The notes beneath the pieces are model-generated. The model saw nothing but the letters and a program-made list of their open reading frames with translations. It did not search any database and was not told the origin of the DNA. The position numbers were made by a program, and so were the translations under genes. A DNA stretch of 64,000 nt, taken from contig CADCLG010000007.1 of NCBI GenBank assembly GCA_902802305.1, positions 82,566 through 146,565 on the forward strand, given 5' to 3'. Of the stretch, positions 1 to 9,258 are shown piece after piece; position 1 is the first letter of the stretch, and every line of letters starts with the position of its first letter. The DNA is from an uncultured Spirochaetaceae bacterium (GTDB lineage: Bacteria; Spirochaetota; Spirochaetia; Treponematales; Treponemataceae).

Positions 1-269
1 TTACCCGTAATGATTTAGCTGCAGATTTAAGTATTTACTGTTATATTGCCTATCTGGAAGATAATATTGCGACAGCAAAAGAGGATGATGACTATTTCAA
101 ACCAAATTACGATGCATATTATGCTTATTTTGAAAAAAGTATCGGTGATGTTTTCCTAAAATGTATGGACTTATTGAAGGAATATAAAGAAAACCGTGAT
201 AAGTATCCTGAATTCAAGGACTTTTATCCTCGATTAAATGATTACGTTAATTCTTTACCTGCAGAGTAA
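1..269 (+). CDS. 3' end of an unidentified protein (truncated by window edge)
   Basis: An open frame runs from base 3 to a TAA at 267-269 with no internal stop, giving 88 residues that end in DYVNSLPAE. It is rich in Tyr, Asp and Lys, looks helical, and shows no motif I recognise. The start lies outside the window. The next gene begins 45 bases downstream on the same strand, so the two may be co-transcribed. Function unknown. Confidence 0.6.
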   Translation, partial: TRNDLAADLSIYCYIAYLEDNIATAKEDDDYFKPNYDAYYAYFEKSIGDVFLKCMDLLKEYKENRDKYPEFKDFYPRLNDYVNSLPAE

Positions 270-314
270 AAAATATTTACAGAAAAATTGATACCAAGAA
301 AAACAGAGGGAAAT

Positions 315-1865
315 ATGAAAAAAAAATCTATTGCTTTATTACTTGCCGGAGCTTGTTTTGCTCTTACTGTCAGCCTGACTTCCTGTGCATCAAATCAGCT
401 TGCAGAAGGTGAAGAACTGGTTGAATACAAGGACATAAATTATACGGTTTATAATAAAAAACAGCTTACAGAGCAGGAATTACGTGAAGACTGTGACATG
501 CTCAAATATGTTATCTACAATACTTATGCAGGTATTGATGAAGCAATTTCTCTTGGTTTTGATTTGGATGCCACTATAGAGGAAATCTATCAGGAATCAT
601 TAAAAAACAAAGAATTAGGATATTATAAAGCCGGTGATTTCCAGTCTACTGCTGCAAGAATTATGTCAAAAAGAATTACTAATTCAGACCAGCATCTGTC
701 TATAAGCGGTTACAGTATCAAAGATTCTCTGCTTCTTTTTTATTCCAAGGTTTATTTTGAAAAGCAGGGTGAAAAATATTTTGTTAAAAAATCCGAGGAA
801 GAAAATATAAAAGAAGGAATGGAGTTTACCGGTCCAGAAAATAATCTTTTTGAAATCCTCACTGATGACGGCATTCTCTACCGCTACGGAGTTATGACTA
901 CAAAAAAACTTAGATCTGCACTGCTTTCTGTAAACAACGAAACTTATACGGTAAAAGTTGAAAATGAAAAAGCAATTTTTACAAAAGAGTCCTGGACCGG
1001 CCTGAAAGAAACAAAAGATACTCTTTATATGTCTTTGGGTGATTGTTCTCAGGTTTTTGGTATAGCAAACAATGCTTCCATAAGTGATTCTTATTGGGAA
1101 AAATATCTGGATAATATTGCTAAAGCAGCGGCTGGCAAAAAGAATATTATTTTTGATTTAAGAAGTAATCCGGGCGGATATTTCCAGTTCCCGGCAAAAA
1201 TGCTTTCGGCTGCTTATTACAATCAGCATACAGATAAAGATTATCAGAATAATATGCAATCACTTTTTAATAATAAAATCTGTGAGGGCTGTACAATGCT
1301 GGTTTCTCCATTTACCATGCAGAGTGAAAAGGAATGGCTTGAGAAATCGGTAAGCAATCAGTTCTCTTTGTATAAACCGGAAGTTGTTGATTATTTCAAG
1401 GATTACTGGAAGCACATGCAATACAGACCAATCCGAAAACACATTCCTCTTGATTATTTTGCCTCTACTTTTGAAGATTTTCCTGAGCCAGATTTTAAGG
1501 GAGATGTTTATGTCCTAATTAATCGTGGTACGGGGTCTGCAGCAGAGTTTGGAACGGGAATGACATATTTACTTCAAGATAAGGGCATAAAAGTTCATCT
1601 TATCGGCGAAAACTCCTGGGGCGGAATAAAATACGGCGGAATGTGGTCTAATTCAATGCCAAACAGTGGACTTTGGATAAGAGCTGGCATTTATTTTGGA
1701 GAATCGCCAATAGTTCAAAATAATCCAAACTGGCATGGCGAAGGCAACGGCTGGTTCCCTGATTATTGGGCAACAAATGAAACAATCCTAAATACCTTGG
1801 AAAATCTTACCGGCGACTTGGAATTAAAGACAGTTCTAGCCGGATTGGGAAAAGAGTTGCTATAA
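315..1865 (+). CDS. S41-family peptidase, predicted lipoprotein
   Basis: 516 residues. I place the start at the ATG at 315, preceded by AGAGGG at 305-310, rather than the upstream TTG at 288, because MKKKSIALLL begins a clean signal peptide ending in the lipobox LTSC. The mature protein should be lipid-anchored outside the cytoplasmic membrane. Two S41 (C-terminal processing peptidase fold) signatures are visible: FDLRSNPGG near residue 283, and RGTGSAAEFGTG near residue 405, where the Ser of GSAAE is the expected nucleophile. No PDZ domain is evident, so it is closer to the retinol-binding/tricorn-like S41 members than to CtpA. Substrate unknown. The fold assignment is fairly secure. Confidence 0.75.
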   Translation: MKKKSIALLLAGACFALTVSLTSCASNQLAEGEELVEYKDINYTVYNKKQLTEQELREDCDMLKYVIYNTYAGIDEAISLGFDLDATIEEIYQESLKNKELGYYKAGDFQSTAARIMSKRITNSDQHLSISGYSIKDSLLLFYSKVYFEKQGEKYFVKKSEEENIKEGMEFTGPENNLFEILTDDGILYRYGVMTTKKLRSALLSVNNETYTVKVENEKAIFTKESWTGLKETKDTLYMSLGDCSQVFGIANNASISDSYWEKYLDNIAKAAAGKKNIIFDLRSNPGGYFQFPAKMLSAAYYNQHTDKDYQNNMQSLFNNKICEGCTMLVSPFTMQSEKEWLEKSVSNQFSLYKPEVVDYFKDYWKHMQYRPIRKHIPLDYFASTFEDFPEPDFKGDVYVLINRGTGSAAEFGTGMTYLLQDKGIKVHLIGENSWGGIKYGGMWSNSMPNSGLWIRAGIYFGESPIVQNNPNWHGEGNGWFPDYWATNETILNTLENLTGDLELKTVLAGLGKELL

Positions 1866-1897
1866 AGTCGAACTTAGTAGAAATTGCTCTATGAGGC

Positions 1898-1928
1898 AAA
1901 AAAAAACCGCGTGATTTGCACCACGCGG
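1898..1928 (-). terminator. Rho-independent terminator reading leftward
   Basis: A perfect 7-bp stem (CCGCGTG at 1907-1913, CACGCGG at 1922-1928) has nine A on its left side (1898-1906), which becomes a U-run on the minus-strand transcript. It could close a minus-strand RNA from the hairpin-rich gap to its right, or act against read-through from both sides. The + side lacks a T-run. Confidence 0.6.
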
Positions 1929-1943
1929 GAAAATATATTTAAT

Positions 1944-2142
1944 CATTCCGGAGCTTTGCTACGACGGAATGTTAGGAACCTATCATCATAGGTTCGGATG
2001 TTATTTTACAAAAGAAAGCTGTAAATTACAATAAAATATTTTTGAGTAATATTTTTTATAATCGCTTCCACTTATTTTAGAATTAGACCCTTGTGAACCG
2101 TTCAAGATTCCAATTTGGAATCTTAGAATATCAAGATATTCT
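1944..2142. repeat. Series of four perfect hairpins in the 1866-2315 gap
   Basis: The 450-base gap between the peptidase and ATPase genes holds hairpins with perfect stems: CATTCCG 1944-1950/1965-1971; GAACCTAT 1976-1983/1988-1995; AAGATTCC 2104-2111/2117-2124; AGAATATC 2125-2132/2135-2142. With the terminator at 1898-1928 this could be a structured minus-strand RNA of about 250 nt. An 81-codon minus frame (2001-2246, TTG start, no ribosome site) overlaps part of it, but I have no support for translation. A weak TATAAT at 2282-2287 may drive the ATPase gene. Confidence 0.45.
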
Positions 2143-2315
2143 GCACGAATAAGCTGAAAACAGAAACTCTGAGAAGCAGTTGAGTTCACGATTTTTGTAT
2201 AATGTATGTGACTATGAAGATTTAAACATATTATTCTTTTATACAATTACTTTTACTCTGTAAATTTCATTATTCTTCTATTATAATTGAGTTATAAATT
2301 TATTAGGATATAAAA

Positions 2316-3593
2316 ATGGCAAAACTTCGTGTAAAAAACTTTGGACCGATAAAAGAAGGATTCTCAGAAAATGATGGATTTATGGAAATAACTCCTGTTA
2401 CAGTTATTTGCGGTAATCAGGCAACAGGTAAGAGTACGATTGCTAAGTTGTATTCTACTCTTACTTGGCTTGAGAAATCTTTAGTAAAATCTTCTTTAGG
2501 TAAAAAAACTATACCAGAAACAGATTTTGTTTCTTTTTGTTCGGAACAACGATTACATGAATATTTTATAGATTCAACCGAAATAGAATATATTGGAGAA
2601 ACATGCATCTTTACATACAAAAATAAAAAGTTCAATCTAGATTTTGTAAATGATTTCAATACTGCTTTAAAAAAATATAATCGACCAAAAATTATGTATA
2701 TACCTTCTGAGAGAAATCTTCTTGCAGCAATAGATGATGCTGAAAATATAAAAAATCTTCCTCTTATGCTTTCCATTTTGTTAGAAGAATATAACAGAGC
2801 AAAAAAGAAATCAGAAACGGGAATGTTTGAACTTCCTATTTCTAATGTAAAACTATTGTATGATTCTAATTCTCTTACGACTAAGGTTTTAACAGAAAAT
2901 GGTGAAATCAATATTTTAAATTCATCAAGTGGAATACAATCTGTTGCACCACTTTCTTTGGTCACGAGATTTCTTGCTAATTCTATCACAACAGATTTTC
3001 TTGGAAATCTAAAACTTTTAAGTATAAATGAACGTAATCAAATAAAAGATTGGTTATTACAAAATACAGAAAATCAAGAAGATGCAGAAATGACTGTTAA
3101 TTTATTTAACCAGTTATTGTATGGTCAAAGAGTAAGTGATTCAATCAAAAACAAACTATCTATTCTTTTACATTTCTTTTTCAATACTTGTTTTATCAAC
3201 ATCGTTGAAGAACCAGAACAGAATCTTTATCCAGAATCGCAGGGCAAAGTTCTTTTTGAACTATTGGAGTGTTTGAACACAAATAAGAACAATCAACTGA
3301 TTATAACTACACATAGTCCGTATATGCTTTCGTATTTGACACAGAGCGCAAAGGCTGCAGAGCTGTTACAAAAAGGAGTACCGGCTGAAAAAATTGAAAA
3401 AATTGTTCCTGTAAAATCAACAGTTTCGGGAGAAAAGATTTCTATCTATGAAACAAAAGAAGATGGCTCGATAAAATTACTTAAACCATACGAGGGTCTT
3501 CCTTCTGATGAGAATCTTTTAAATGAGGCGTTGGCATCTGGGAATGAAAGATTTGCATCATTACTTGATTTGGAGGAAGCGTTTTGCCAATAG
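2316..3593 (+). CDS. AAA ATPase of the OLD/AAA_21-like type
   Basis: 425 residues, ATG start with AGGAT upstream. Walker A is GNQATGKST at residues 33-41, directly after the N-terminal LRVKNFGPIKEG strand typical of SMC/OLD-like ATPases. Walker B with the catalytic acid is IVEEPEQNLYP near residue 296, and the H-loop is TTHSPYML near 331. Such ATPases pair with nucleases in several defence systems (OLD-TOPRIM, Septu, PARIS). Here the next frame overlaps the stop codon by ten bases and encodes a nuclease-like protein, so the two are probably translated together as a complex. The partner is neither HNH nor TOPRIM by eye, so I do not assign a named system. Confidence 0.7.
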   Translation: MAKLRVKNFGPIKEGFSENDGFMEITPVTVICGNQATGKSTIAKLYSTLTWLEKSLVKSSLGKKTIPETDFVSFCSEQRLHEYFIDSTEIEYIGETCIFTYKNKKFNLDFVNDFNTALKKYNRPKIMYIPSERNLLAAIDDAENIKNLPLMLSILLEEYNRAKKKSETGMFELPISNVKLLYDSNSLTTKVLTENGEINILNSSSGIQSVAPLSLVTRFLANSITTDFLGNLKLLSINERNQIKDWLLQNTENQEDAEMTVNLFNQLLYGQRVSDSIKNKLSILLHFFFNTCFINIVEEPEQNLYPESQGKVLFELLECLNTNKNNQLIITTHSPYMLSYLTQSAKAAELLQKGVPAEKIEKIVPVKSTVSGEKISIYETKEDGSIKLLKPYEGLPSDENLLNEALASGNERFASLLDLEEAFCQ

Positions 3594-4096
3594 ATTTTTT
3601 TGAATATGCAGAGAATGTAAACCCTGTAGAACAATTTGGTCTTATTGATCCAGATGATAAGGATGGAAAAAAGCCTGTTGAAATATCATACGATGATTCG
3701 CAAAGATGGAATGCAAATGTTATTTGTAATAATCGAGAAGATTATTTATTTGTTCCAATTGACAACAATTCAGATATTTCAATTACAAGATTGAACGAGA
3801 AAAACGAAGAAGAATCTGATAATCGTTGCGATGCAATGCTTGGAACAGAAAAAACGGTTTGTTTTATCGAATTGAAAAATGAAAGGGAACAATGGCTATC
3901 ACATGCAATAAAGCAATTGGAAAGCACAATAGAATTATTTGGCGATAATATCCAAAAGTATAAGTTTAAGAAAGCTTATGCTTGTAATCTCAATCATCCA
4001 AATTCAAGTGCACTTTATAGCAATGCCCAGAGCAGTTTTTACAAAAAACACAAAATAGTATTAAGGACTAAGACTGAGGTAAGTGAGTTGGAATAA
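3584..4096 (+). CDS. Small PD-(D/E)XK nuclease-like partner of the ATPase
   Basis: 170 residues. The start is a TTG at 3584 with GGAGG at 3572-3576, inside the end of the ATPase gene, which implies translational coupling. The segment RCDAMLG...VCFIELKNE (D83, E96, K98) fits a PD-(D/E)XK core: Asp, then a strand ending in E-x-K. Helices follow (HAIKQLESTIELF). It is short for a full restriction-like fold, but the arrangement is convincing. It would supply the effector activity to the ATPase. Alternative: a non-catalytic dimer partner. The functional call is inference from motif plus context. Confidence 0.5.
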   Translation: MPIDFFEYAENVNPVEQFGLIDPDDKDGKKPVEISYDDSQRWNANVICNNREDYLFVPIDNNSDISITRLNEKNEEESDNRCDAMLGTEKTVCFIELKNEREQWLSHAIKQLESTIELFGDNIQKYKFKKAYACNLNHPNSSALYSNAQSSFYKKHKIVLRTKTEVSELE

Positions 4097-5050
4097 TTAA
4101 TCTGTTTCCGTAATGACGTTTTTGAAGTCTTCAAAAGTCAGTATATCAGTTTTTAATTTAAGTTCAGATTTACTAACTAAAAGTCTTTCCATCAGATGTT
4201 TATCATCTGTAACAAACCATCTACAATATGCAAGAAATTTGGAATGCTCGTAATCATCCATATCTACATACGAGTTCTTTCGTTTCATTATTCTCATTGT
4301 ATCTCGATTATAACCAAGACTTGATGAAATTGCCTGTATTGCTGCTGCTTTTTCAGGCGGCGTCAGAAAAGAGGATATTATGAGATTATAAACAGAATCA
4401 TAATCTTTTGAATTGATTGCTTCTGCAAATTGTATTGATTTAATTTTCAGTTGATTAATCAAAAAGAGTTCAAGTACAGAGAAAATTTCTTTGATTGTTT
4501 CTGTTTCGTTATTACAAGGATATTGTGTTTCAATTTGTAAAGAAATTTCTTGAAAAAGATTATGAATAATCTTTTCACCAATGGAAATATCAATATCTGA
4601 ATTTATAGTAACATTGGAAAAAGTTTTCTTTATGATAGTAATAAAGGCATTATTAATTCCCAAATTATTATAATTTTCCATCTTATGTTTTTCTAATGAT
4701 TCTGATGGAGTGGGAATCAAATTTTCTATAGATTTATATAATTCATTTCGGAGAATATTATCATCATCAATTTTCTTCAACAAGAGTTGTGGCTTACAAA
4801 ATGTTGTTTCACCTTGCTCATTTATAAGAGTATCATTTGTTATTTCAGTAATTATAGAAAATAATAAATCTTTATCTTCTTTAAAATCTTCTGGAATTCT
4901 TAATGTTTCTCGTATATTTACTATAGAAAAAACGACTTGAAAATTTCTTGATTTTATGTGAATCAAAAAATCATTGTATAACCCTGGATTACTTTTTTTT
5001 ATGTCTTTTAATCGAGACCATATATTTTGGTCAAAATATACTAAATCCAT
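4097..5050 (-). CDS. PIN-like domain protein
   Basis: 317 residues from the ATG at 5050 (GAGA about ten bases upstream); a TTG at 5065 would add five residues. The N-terminus DLVYFDQNIWSRLKD and the C-terminal RWFVTDDKHLMERLL look like the first and third acidic clusters of a PIN RNase fold, with a long helical insert between. It is longer than VapC toxins (about 130 residues). It is last in a minus-strand run with a 75-residue protein and an XRE regulator, and converges on the ATPase/nuclease pair with no gap between the stops. It could be a toxin or a defence RNase; this is inference. Confidence 0.5.
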   Translation of the reverse strand: MDLVYFDQNIWSRLKDIKKSNPGLYNDFLIHIKSRNFQVVFSIVNIRETLRIPEDFKEDKDLLFSIITEITNDTLINEQGETTFCKPQLLLKKIDDDNILRNELYKSIENLIPTPSESLEKHKMENYNNLGINNAFITIIKKTFSNVTINSDIDISIGEKIIHNLFQEISLQIETQYPCNNETETIKEIFSVLELFLINQLKIKSIQFAEAINSKDYDSVYNLIISSFLTPPEKAAAIQAISSSLGYNRDTMRIMKRKNSYVDMDDYEHSKFLAYCRWFVTDDKHLMERLLVSKSELKLKTDILTFEDFKNVITETD

Positions 5051-5120
5051 TTTATAATTTCTCAATTGTTTGTATATTACAATAATTCAGTAATTATTTC
5101 TGAATAATCAGTTTTTTGAA

Positions 5121-5348
5121 TTAATAAATTCTATCACTTGTTGATATAGATAAACCAGCAGCCAGACAAGTATCTCTAAAACATTTTTTTAAACATTCTT
5201 GTTTATGTTGTTCATCAAGACCGCTTATTTCTTTTAAAAATTCGAGAAATTTCATTTCACATTTGTCTATTCTTTCTTTTTGATCTTGTTGATACTGATA
5301 ATATAGATGAGATTGCGTATAACATGCATATTTTTCAAAAGGATTCAT
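5121..5348 (-). CDS. Small hypothetical protein between XRE and PIN-like genes
   Basis: 75 residues with a very strong ribosome site (GGAGGAGG, about eight bases before the ATG). It is charged, with four Cys (CYTQ, KCEMK, ECLKKCFRDTC) in the second half or ends of helices, which could bind metal. No family recognised. It sits between the XRE gene and the PIN-like gene on the same strand, so it could be an antitoxin-like partner or an accessory factor. Confidence 0.6.
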   Translation of the reverse strand: MNPFEKYACYTQSHLYYQYQQDQKERIDKCEMKFLEFLKEISGLDEQHKQECLKKCFRDTCLAAGLSISTSDRIY

Positions 5349-5404
5349 TAGTAACCTCCTCCTAGTAAAAAATATACTATAAAAAGAAAAATACTTCTAC
5401 TGTT

Positions 5405-5728
5405 TTATAGTCGATTTTCAAAATAATTTATCATACTTTGGTTAAGTTTTTCATATAATCCATCTGAAATTTCTTTTACAAATGTCTTTTTATCAAAATT
5501 AATTGTATTTGTTGGGCATCCGTGCTGTTCAAAAAGTTGAGCAGGAGTGATATTCAAAGCATTAGCAATTGCATCAATGGTTTCTGGTTTTGGAAACATA
5601 TTTCGGCTTTCAATTTCGGAAATATACCCTATTCCATATCCGATTTTTTCGGAAAGCTGTTCTTGAGTAAGATTCGCTTTATTACGCCAGTATTTTAGAT
5701 TTTCTTTGAATATTTCTCTTACACCCAT
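5405..5728 (-). CDS. XRE-family transcriptional regulator
   Basis: 107 residues. The helix-turn-helix covers about residues 10-65, with the classic NLTQEQLSEKIGYGIGYISEIESR helix pair and the following PKPETIDAIANALNI. The C-terminal 40 residues are helical and may dimerise. It is the first gene of the minus-strand XRE / 75-residue / PIN-like run and most likely autoregulates that run. Confidence 0.8.
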   Translation of the reverse strand: MGVREIFKENLKYWRNKANLTQEQLSEKIGYGIGYISEIESRNMFPKPETIDAIANALNITPAQLFEQHGCPTNTINFDKKTFVKEISDGLYEKLNQSMINYFENRL

Positions 5729-5992
5729 ACAAATATAATAGAGGTATCTGATTATTGCGTATAAAGCGTATTTAAATTTTTATTGCTAACAATAATAGAT
5801 TTATAGACTATACTTTTAATAGCTGAATAAGTTGATTTTGACAAAACTCAGCTAATAATCGTAATTTTAATTATATTTTAGGAAGCTTTTTTTACTTGCT
5901 GAATAAACTATAAATAGTTATAAAAGTTTTTTTATTTAAAGTACTATTAAATCATGATATACTTATTTTAAATAAAATGGAAAAATTAAGAT

Positions 5993-7318
5993 ATGAAAAA
6001 ATATGTATTTTCAGCAATCATTTTTTTATTTACTTGTTCTTTGTTTGCATTTGTTTTACCTGATGGTACAGATGCTAGAATATCAGATATAAAATTTGAT
6101 AACGATATAATTACAGAAATTGTACTCTCTGAATCAACATATTTAAATACTTCATTTGGTAAGATTAAAGCATCAGGCAGAGTGTCTTACTATACAAATG
6201 GAGTAATAAAATCCGTATTTCCTAGCGAAGATTGTATTCTAATAACTCCTATTGGTGAATTTGTAGGTTCAAGTTATGAAACTATAACTTTCTATGAAAG
6301 TGGTGCTTTAGATGTGATTACTTTAAGTGAACCTGCAGTTGTTACTATAAATGATGAAATATATAAAATAAAATCTGGTTTATTATCTCTTTATGATGAT
6401 TGGAAACCTTCTTTTTTCGAATTACGTGAGGAAAAACCATTATCATTTGATTTTGGAAATGTAGTTTTAGCAAGCAATACTTTTGTTTGGTTTTTTAATG
6501 ATGGAAATATTGCTACATTTGTATTAAATGGGCCAACAGAAATAACAACACCAGTAGGTAAAATTATTGCTAATGGTACTATTGGTCTTTGGTTAGATTT
6601 AAAAATAATGTATGTAGATGTTTTAAAAACAGATGGCTTAGATTCTAAATATGGTAAAATTTATCCAGTATCTAATACTTCAGTAACATTTTATCCAGAG
6701 ACTGGTTCGATAAAAGAAGTTATACCACAAGACATTATGATTTGTGCTATAAATGATTTTCAAATTATGACAAAATCTAATGTAAAAACCACTTTTGATA
6801 AACAAGGTAATATAACTTCAGGTTTTATTAAAAATATGAACTTAAAATACAAAGATTGGAATATAAGCTTTTACGAAAATAATAATCAATTTATTATATA
6901 TGAGGGTAATAAACTTTATCTTCCTTATGGTTTAATAAAAGATGTTAATGGACAAGAGTATGAGAAACAACTAACGCGATTTTTATTCTTAGATGATTGT
7001 TATTTTTCTTGGAGCCCAGAAGTAGATAATGGTAATTATTCAAGTATTTTTATTACTTTAAAGGATAATATGAAATCAAAATTATTTAAAAGAGTTGAAG
7101 GAGCAATATCTCATTTTTCTAAAGACGCAAAGATAAGTATATATGATTGTCCTTTAATTTTTAATGACGAAAATATATTAATTGGATATCGAAAGGCAGA
7201 AACTAAAAAATCAACGTTCAATGAATATTGGGATACATGGGACTATAAGAGTTATTATAATACTACTACCGATGAATATGTTAATTATACGGAAGATATC
7301 CTTTTTGAAAAATTCTAA
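5993..7318 (+). CDS. Secreted beta-repeat hypothetical protein
   Basis: 441 residues with an uncleaved-length signal peptide MKKYVFSAIIFLFTCSLFAF. The body repeats a short beta pattern of about 25-30 residues, for example YESGALDVITLSEPAVV, FNDGNIATFVLNGPTEI and YPETGSIKEVIPQDIMI. This MORN-like ladder is common in exported spirochaete and Bacteroidetes proteins. An extended -10 (TGATATACT, 5955-5963) lies about 30 bases upstream. It overlaps the start of the next gene, so the two were probably an operon. Function unknown; probably periplasmic or surface. Confidence 0.65.
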   Translation: MKKYVFSAIIFLFTCSLFAFVLPDGTDARISDIKFDNDIITEIVLSESTYLNTSFGKIKASGRVSYYTNGVIKSVFPSEDCILITPIGEFVGSSYETITFYESGALDVITLSEPAVVTINDEIYKIKSGLLSLYDDWKPSFFELREEKPLSFDFGNVVLASNTFVWFFNDGNIATFVLNGPTEITTPVGKIIANGTIGLWLDLKIMYVDVLKTDGLDSKYGKIYPVSNTSVTFYPETGSIKEVIPQDIMICAINDFQIMTKSNVKTTFDKQGNITSGFIKNMNLKYKDWNISFYENNNQFIIYEGNKLYLPYGLIKDVNGQEYEKQLTRFLFLDDCYFSWSPEVDNGNYSSIFITLKDNMKSKLFKRVEGAISHFSKDAKISIYDCPLIFNDENILIGYRKAETKKSTFNEYWDTWDYKSYYNTTTDEYVNYTEDILFEKF

Positions 7319-8049
7319 AATTCTTATCTTTTTTTTTATATTTATTTTTTGTAATTTTACAAAGATTTTCGCAATAGATATACGAACCATATATTCTAAA
7401 GAATATCATAATGCTCTAGTATTAAAAGACCAGTTTGAAAATCAATTAAAAGAACGTGGTATTACTGATACAAATTTTTATATGGCATTGGTTTTCCCTG
7501 AAATGATTCGTTTTAATATAATTAAGAATGAACTTGAAACTATTATTAATAAAATAGCATATACAACAATAGATGATTATTCAGGTTGTTCAATTGGACC
7601 ATTTCAAATTAAACCTTCATGTGCTTTAGATATTGAAAGATATGTAAAACAAAATGAAACTCTAAATTGTAAATACCCATTACTTGCGAATATTCCGGAT
7701 AATGATTCTTTTACAGAAAAATTTAAAAGAATAAATCGCCTTCAGCAGAATAAGTTTCAAATAGAGTACTTATTAGCATTTGTTGATATTTGTACAATTA
7801 AATATGATTTGGAAGATTTATCTGTGAAAGAACAGTTAAAAGTTTCTTCTGCAGCATATAATATTGGATTTTTAGATAATCGAGATTTGTATTATGTATG
7901 ATTACTTAAAAATAAAATCTTTTCCTTATGGGAGTAATTCATCTAATTCATATTGGAATTATACAACATTAGTATTAGATTTTTATAATCAATTTTCTGA
8001 TCAAAGTTTACCACCCCATAAAAAAGAGAATACATTAGTTGTTCCATGA
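7305..8049 (+). pseudogene. Frameshifted secreted lysozyme-like (transglycosylase-fold) protein
   Basis: I start at the TTG at 7305, nine bases after GGAAG and inside the end of the previous gene, because it gives a signal peptide (MKNSKILIFFFIFIFC). The mature part has MALVFPEMIRFN, where the Glu is the likely catalytic acid, and YSGCSIGPFQIKPS, the GxFQ segment seen in lysozyme-like proteins of Bacteroidetes and spirochaetes. The frame stops at 7899-7901. The next frame continues from 7900 with SFPYGSNSSNSYWNYTT and LDFYNQF, the usual C-terminus of this family, to a TGA at 8047. A one-base change near 7895 therefore broke the gene, or it is a sequencing error or programmed shift. Confidence 0.6.
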
Positions 8050-9251
8050 TTTTTTGTAAATTCTCGAGAATATACAAATTTTATATCTCCATTAAATGGC
8101 CATTCAAAAGGTAATTCATATACAAATCCTATCCTTAAATCAAAAAATGTATCATGATTTTCTTCTGATATTTTTGCTATATCTTTTGTTTCATTCTCAA
8201 CGCTACATAAAAAAGCTCCTGGTGCTACTGCAGTGAATAAAACTGGCGTAAATTCTTCACTGAAAGGAAGAGCAAAACCAAGAGATAAATAAACATCAAT
8301 ATCCATTCTAAAATGTGTATCAATTGAACTAATATCTGATTTAAATCCTCCCAAACAACGCCAATCAAATCCAATAGAAAAAGGACCTTTCATTTTAAGA
8401 GAAACATCAAATTGACCGTATCCACCTATAATGTCTCCATTATAAAAACCAGCCCCCATATAAACACCAGAAATGCCACCCATAAATTTATCAAATCGAT
8501 GTTTTTTATTATATTCCTCTTGTTCTTTACGATGTTCTTCTTCTCTCTTTTGTTGTTCTTCTTCTTTCCTCTGTTTTTCTAATTCTCTTTCTAATCGTAG
8601 TCTATTCTCTTCTTCCTGTTTCATAGAAATAGATTTTTGTTCTAATTCATCTAAAGACAATTCAGTATAATTATTTATAAAAGAATATTTTTGATAAGCT
8701 TTTCTAAAATCAAGAGATTCTTCGGCTTTTGATTTATACATGAAATTATAACATTGAGGTATTTTTAAGTTGTAATCTTCTTTTCCATAAATGACCAGGA
8801 TAAAATCTTGATTATCATGACCTAAATAAAAAGCAGGATTTGATGTTTTATCATAAAATTCTTCATCAATATCAATATAATTTCTTCTCTCAAGATTATG
8901 AGCTTCTTTAATTACTTTTCTTGAAGTTGTTAATAATTCAAGATCATCTATCGGTTTCGTTACTATGCTTATACAAAATAGTTCATTAAAACAATACGAA
9001 AATGTTATATGTTCTACTGGTATTGAATTATATAATAAATCAGGTTTTGAATATAACTCAAGAGAAATTGGATATATTTCTTTACTATTATCAACACCTT
9101 TTAGTATATATTTTTCATCCTCTAGTTTTTACTTAATTAAATCTTTAGTTTCACCCAATGTAAAACCTAAAATAGTTTCTTTTGATTGTGAATAACAAAA
9201 ACTATTAATTAAAAATATTATAAAAAAGATAAATAATTTATTATGTTTCAT
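8001..9251 (-). pseudogene. Secreted coiled-coil plus barrel-like protein with one in-frame stop
   Basis: Read on the minus strand from the ATG at 9251, one frame runs 416 codons to 8001 with a single TAA at 9131-9129 (codon 41). The first 22 residues are a signal peptide (MKHNKLFIFFIIFLINSFCYS). After the stop the frame continues unbroken. About residues 190-260 form a highly charged coiled coil (EEENRLRLERELEKQRKEEE), followed by a Gly/aromatic beta-rich domain that may be an outer-membrane barrel. The intact tail (8741-8001, 246 residues) could restart at an internal ATG but would lack a signal peptide. The start lies seven bases after the stop of the upstream secreted gene, so they formed an operon. 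Confidence 0.65.
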
Positions 9252-9258
9252 TTTTTTT

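Noticed and set aside
2001..2246. 81-codon minus-strand frame in the hairpin-rich gap
   Set aside because: TTG start, no ribosome site, and half of it lies in palindromes; better explained as a by-product of structured DNA.
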